Part shown: positions 6,290 through 7,110 of the stretch, piece by piece | Layout of the letters: each line of letters begins with the position of its first letter | Numbering within the stretch: the stretch's first letter is position 1 | Assembly (NCBI GenBank): GCA_964545665.1 | Contig: CAZJGF010000081.1 | Location: 1 to 7,110 of the forward strand | Direction: 5' to 3' | DNA from: CAZJGF01 sp964545665 | Lineage (GTDB): Bacteria; Chloroflexota; Dehalococcoidia; GIF9; AB-539-J10 | Length of the DNA stretch: 7,110 nt | Translations under genes and position numbers: made by a program | Notes under the pieces: model-generated | The model's database searches: none | Seen by the model: the letters and a program-made list of their open reading frames with translations, nothing else | What the model was told of the DNA's origin: nothing

Positions 6290-7110
6290 TCAGCCACCAA
6301 AAAACGTAAATGGCAACTGTGCTGCAGGCAACACCACCATTTCTCCTTCTTCCAGCCCAGACAAGACCTCAGCGTCTATACCATCGCTTAAACCCAAAAC
6401 AACCTCTCTTTGCTCAATCTCCTCGCCAACAACGACTTCCACCCACGGCTCATCCCAGCTGCCCTGCATAGCTCGATTGGGGACCAGCAATACATTCTCA
6501 CGACGCTCATCAATTATTTCCGCAGTGGCACTCATGCCATCCCTAAGCTCCTCATCTGGGTTCTCCAACGTTATGGTGGTTTTGTAGGATACCACCCCTG
6601 CCTGGACTGTCCCTATCTGGGAAATAAAGGTGACACTGCCACTTACTTCCTTATCAGGCAAGGCATCCAAGGTGATATCTACTTCCTGTCCCAGTCTTAC
6701 GCTAGCGATATCGATTTCATCAATCACACCACTCATCTCTATCTGGCTAGGATCAACTAGGCGGATTGCTGGGTTGGCATATGTCATGGCTGAAACCTGT
6801 TGTCCCTCATCTATCGCCACCTCAGCCACTATGCCATTGAAGGAAGCAGAAATGATTGCCTTGTCCAACTCCAGCCTGGCATTGGTCAATTCTAGCTCAG
6901 CTGTGGCTAAGTCTATCTTGCTTATGTCCAGGGCTGTCTTCGCCTGATCTCTCTGTAGCTCGATTAGCCTCACTGAAAGAGGCAAAGCCCACCTCGTGGA
7001 GTGCAATTTCTCTTTGGCTTTGGCTACTCGTGCCTCAAGCAACTCTAGCTGGGCTTGCGCGTCATCAACTTCGCCTAGCTCCATGAGCCTTTGCGCCTCC
7101 TCCAAGTCAG
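6290..7110 (-). CDS. efflux/HlyD-type periplasmic adaptor (MacA-like), 5' end outside the window
   Basis: The reading frame is open to the right edge of the window, so the true start and any N-terminal membrane anchor are not seen. The last 271 or more residues are present. They comprise a long heptad-rich helical stretch (about the first 82 visible residues, with QAQLELLEARVAKAKEKL and ATAELELTNARLELDKA), which is the second arm of the alpha-hairpin. Next come the second half of the lipoyl domain (ISASFNGIVAEVAIDEGQQV), a beta-barrel (about visible residues 122-200, with GVIDEIDIASVRLGQEV and LRDGMSATAEI), and a membrane-proximal domain with LLVPNRAMQ. Adaptors of this family sit outside the cytoplasmic membrane and join the permease, feeding or opening the export path. 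A TTG at 7105 lies in frame but inside the helical domain, so it is not a credible start. The gene is first in the visible operon; its promoter lies beyond the edge. Confidence 0.9.
   Translation of the reverse strand, partial: DLEEAQRLMELGEVDDAQAQLELLEARVAKAKEKLHSTRWALPLSVRLIELQRDQAKTALDISKIDLATAELELTNARLELDKAIISASFNGIVAEVAIDEGQQVSAMTYANPAIRLVDPSQIEMSGVIDEIDIASVRLGQEVDITLDALPDKEVSGSVTFISQIGTVQAGVVSYKTTITLENPDEELRDGMSATAEIIDERRENVLLVPNRAMQGSWDEPWVEVVVGEEIEQREVVLGLSDGIDAEVLSGLEEGEMVVLPAAQLPFTFFGG

Noticed and set aside
6135..6587. 150-codon open frame on the plus strand across the ATPase start and the adaptor end
   Set aside because: It lies antisense to two well-supported genes, is rich in serine, proline and isoleucine as frames opposite coding DNA often are, and shows no recognisable domain.
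6630..6947. 105-codon plus-strand frame opposite the adaptor gene
   Set aside because: The adaptor frame has clear lipoyl and barrel motifs. This frame is serine/leucine-rich and featureless.

Overview
The window reads as ordinary chromosome from a bacterium of about 50% GC. It is most likely a member of the Chloroflexota, perhaps the Dehalococcoidia. This rests on the style of the proteins: the foldase has a basic cytosolic head with a TKRQLSKWERE-type stretch before one membrane span, and the MacB-like system is split into separate ATPase and permease genes. The placement is inference from remembered family patterns and no search was run.

Layout: positions 1-48 hold the 5' two thirds of a minus-strand tRNA-Pro (anticodon GGG), cut by the window edge. 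Positions 49-200 are a divergent intergenic region with weak promoter candidates. Four plus-strand genes follow with short gaps: a membrane-anchored tandem-parvulin foldase (201-1424), homoserine dehydrogenase (1429-2721), threonine synthase (2726-3772) and GTP cyclohydrolase I (3815-4384). On the minus strand, reading leftward from the right edge, come a periplasmic-adaptor/HlyD-type protein (5' end missing, 6290-7110), an ABC ATPase (5630-6286) and a MacB/FtsX-type permease (4386-5633). These three form a tight operon that meets folE tail to tail with one base between the stop codons.

How the genes work together: hom and thrC carry out the first and last steps of the branch from aspartate semialdehyde to threonine. 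The homoserine kinase step between them (thrB) is not encoded here. folE starts the pterin/folate pathway and is linked to the others only by position. The foldase would act outside the cytoplasmic membrane. The three minus-strand genes make one complete MacAB-like transporter (adaptor, ATPase, permease) of unknown substrate.

I found no phage, insertion sequence, CRISPR array or clearly undescribed system. The points most worth a second look are: both parvulin domains lack the usual active-site histidines; the ABC signature is LAGGE rather than LSGGQ; a terminator-like hairpin overlaps the permease stop codon at the convergent junction; thrB is absent; and a usually conserved proline in threonine synthase is replaced.
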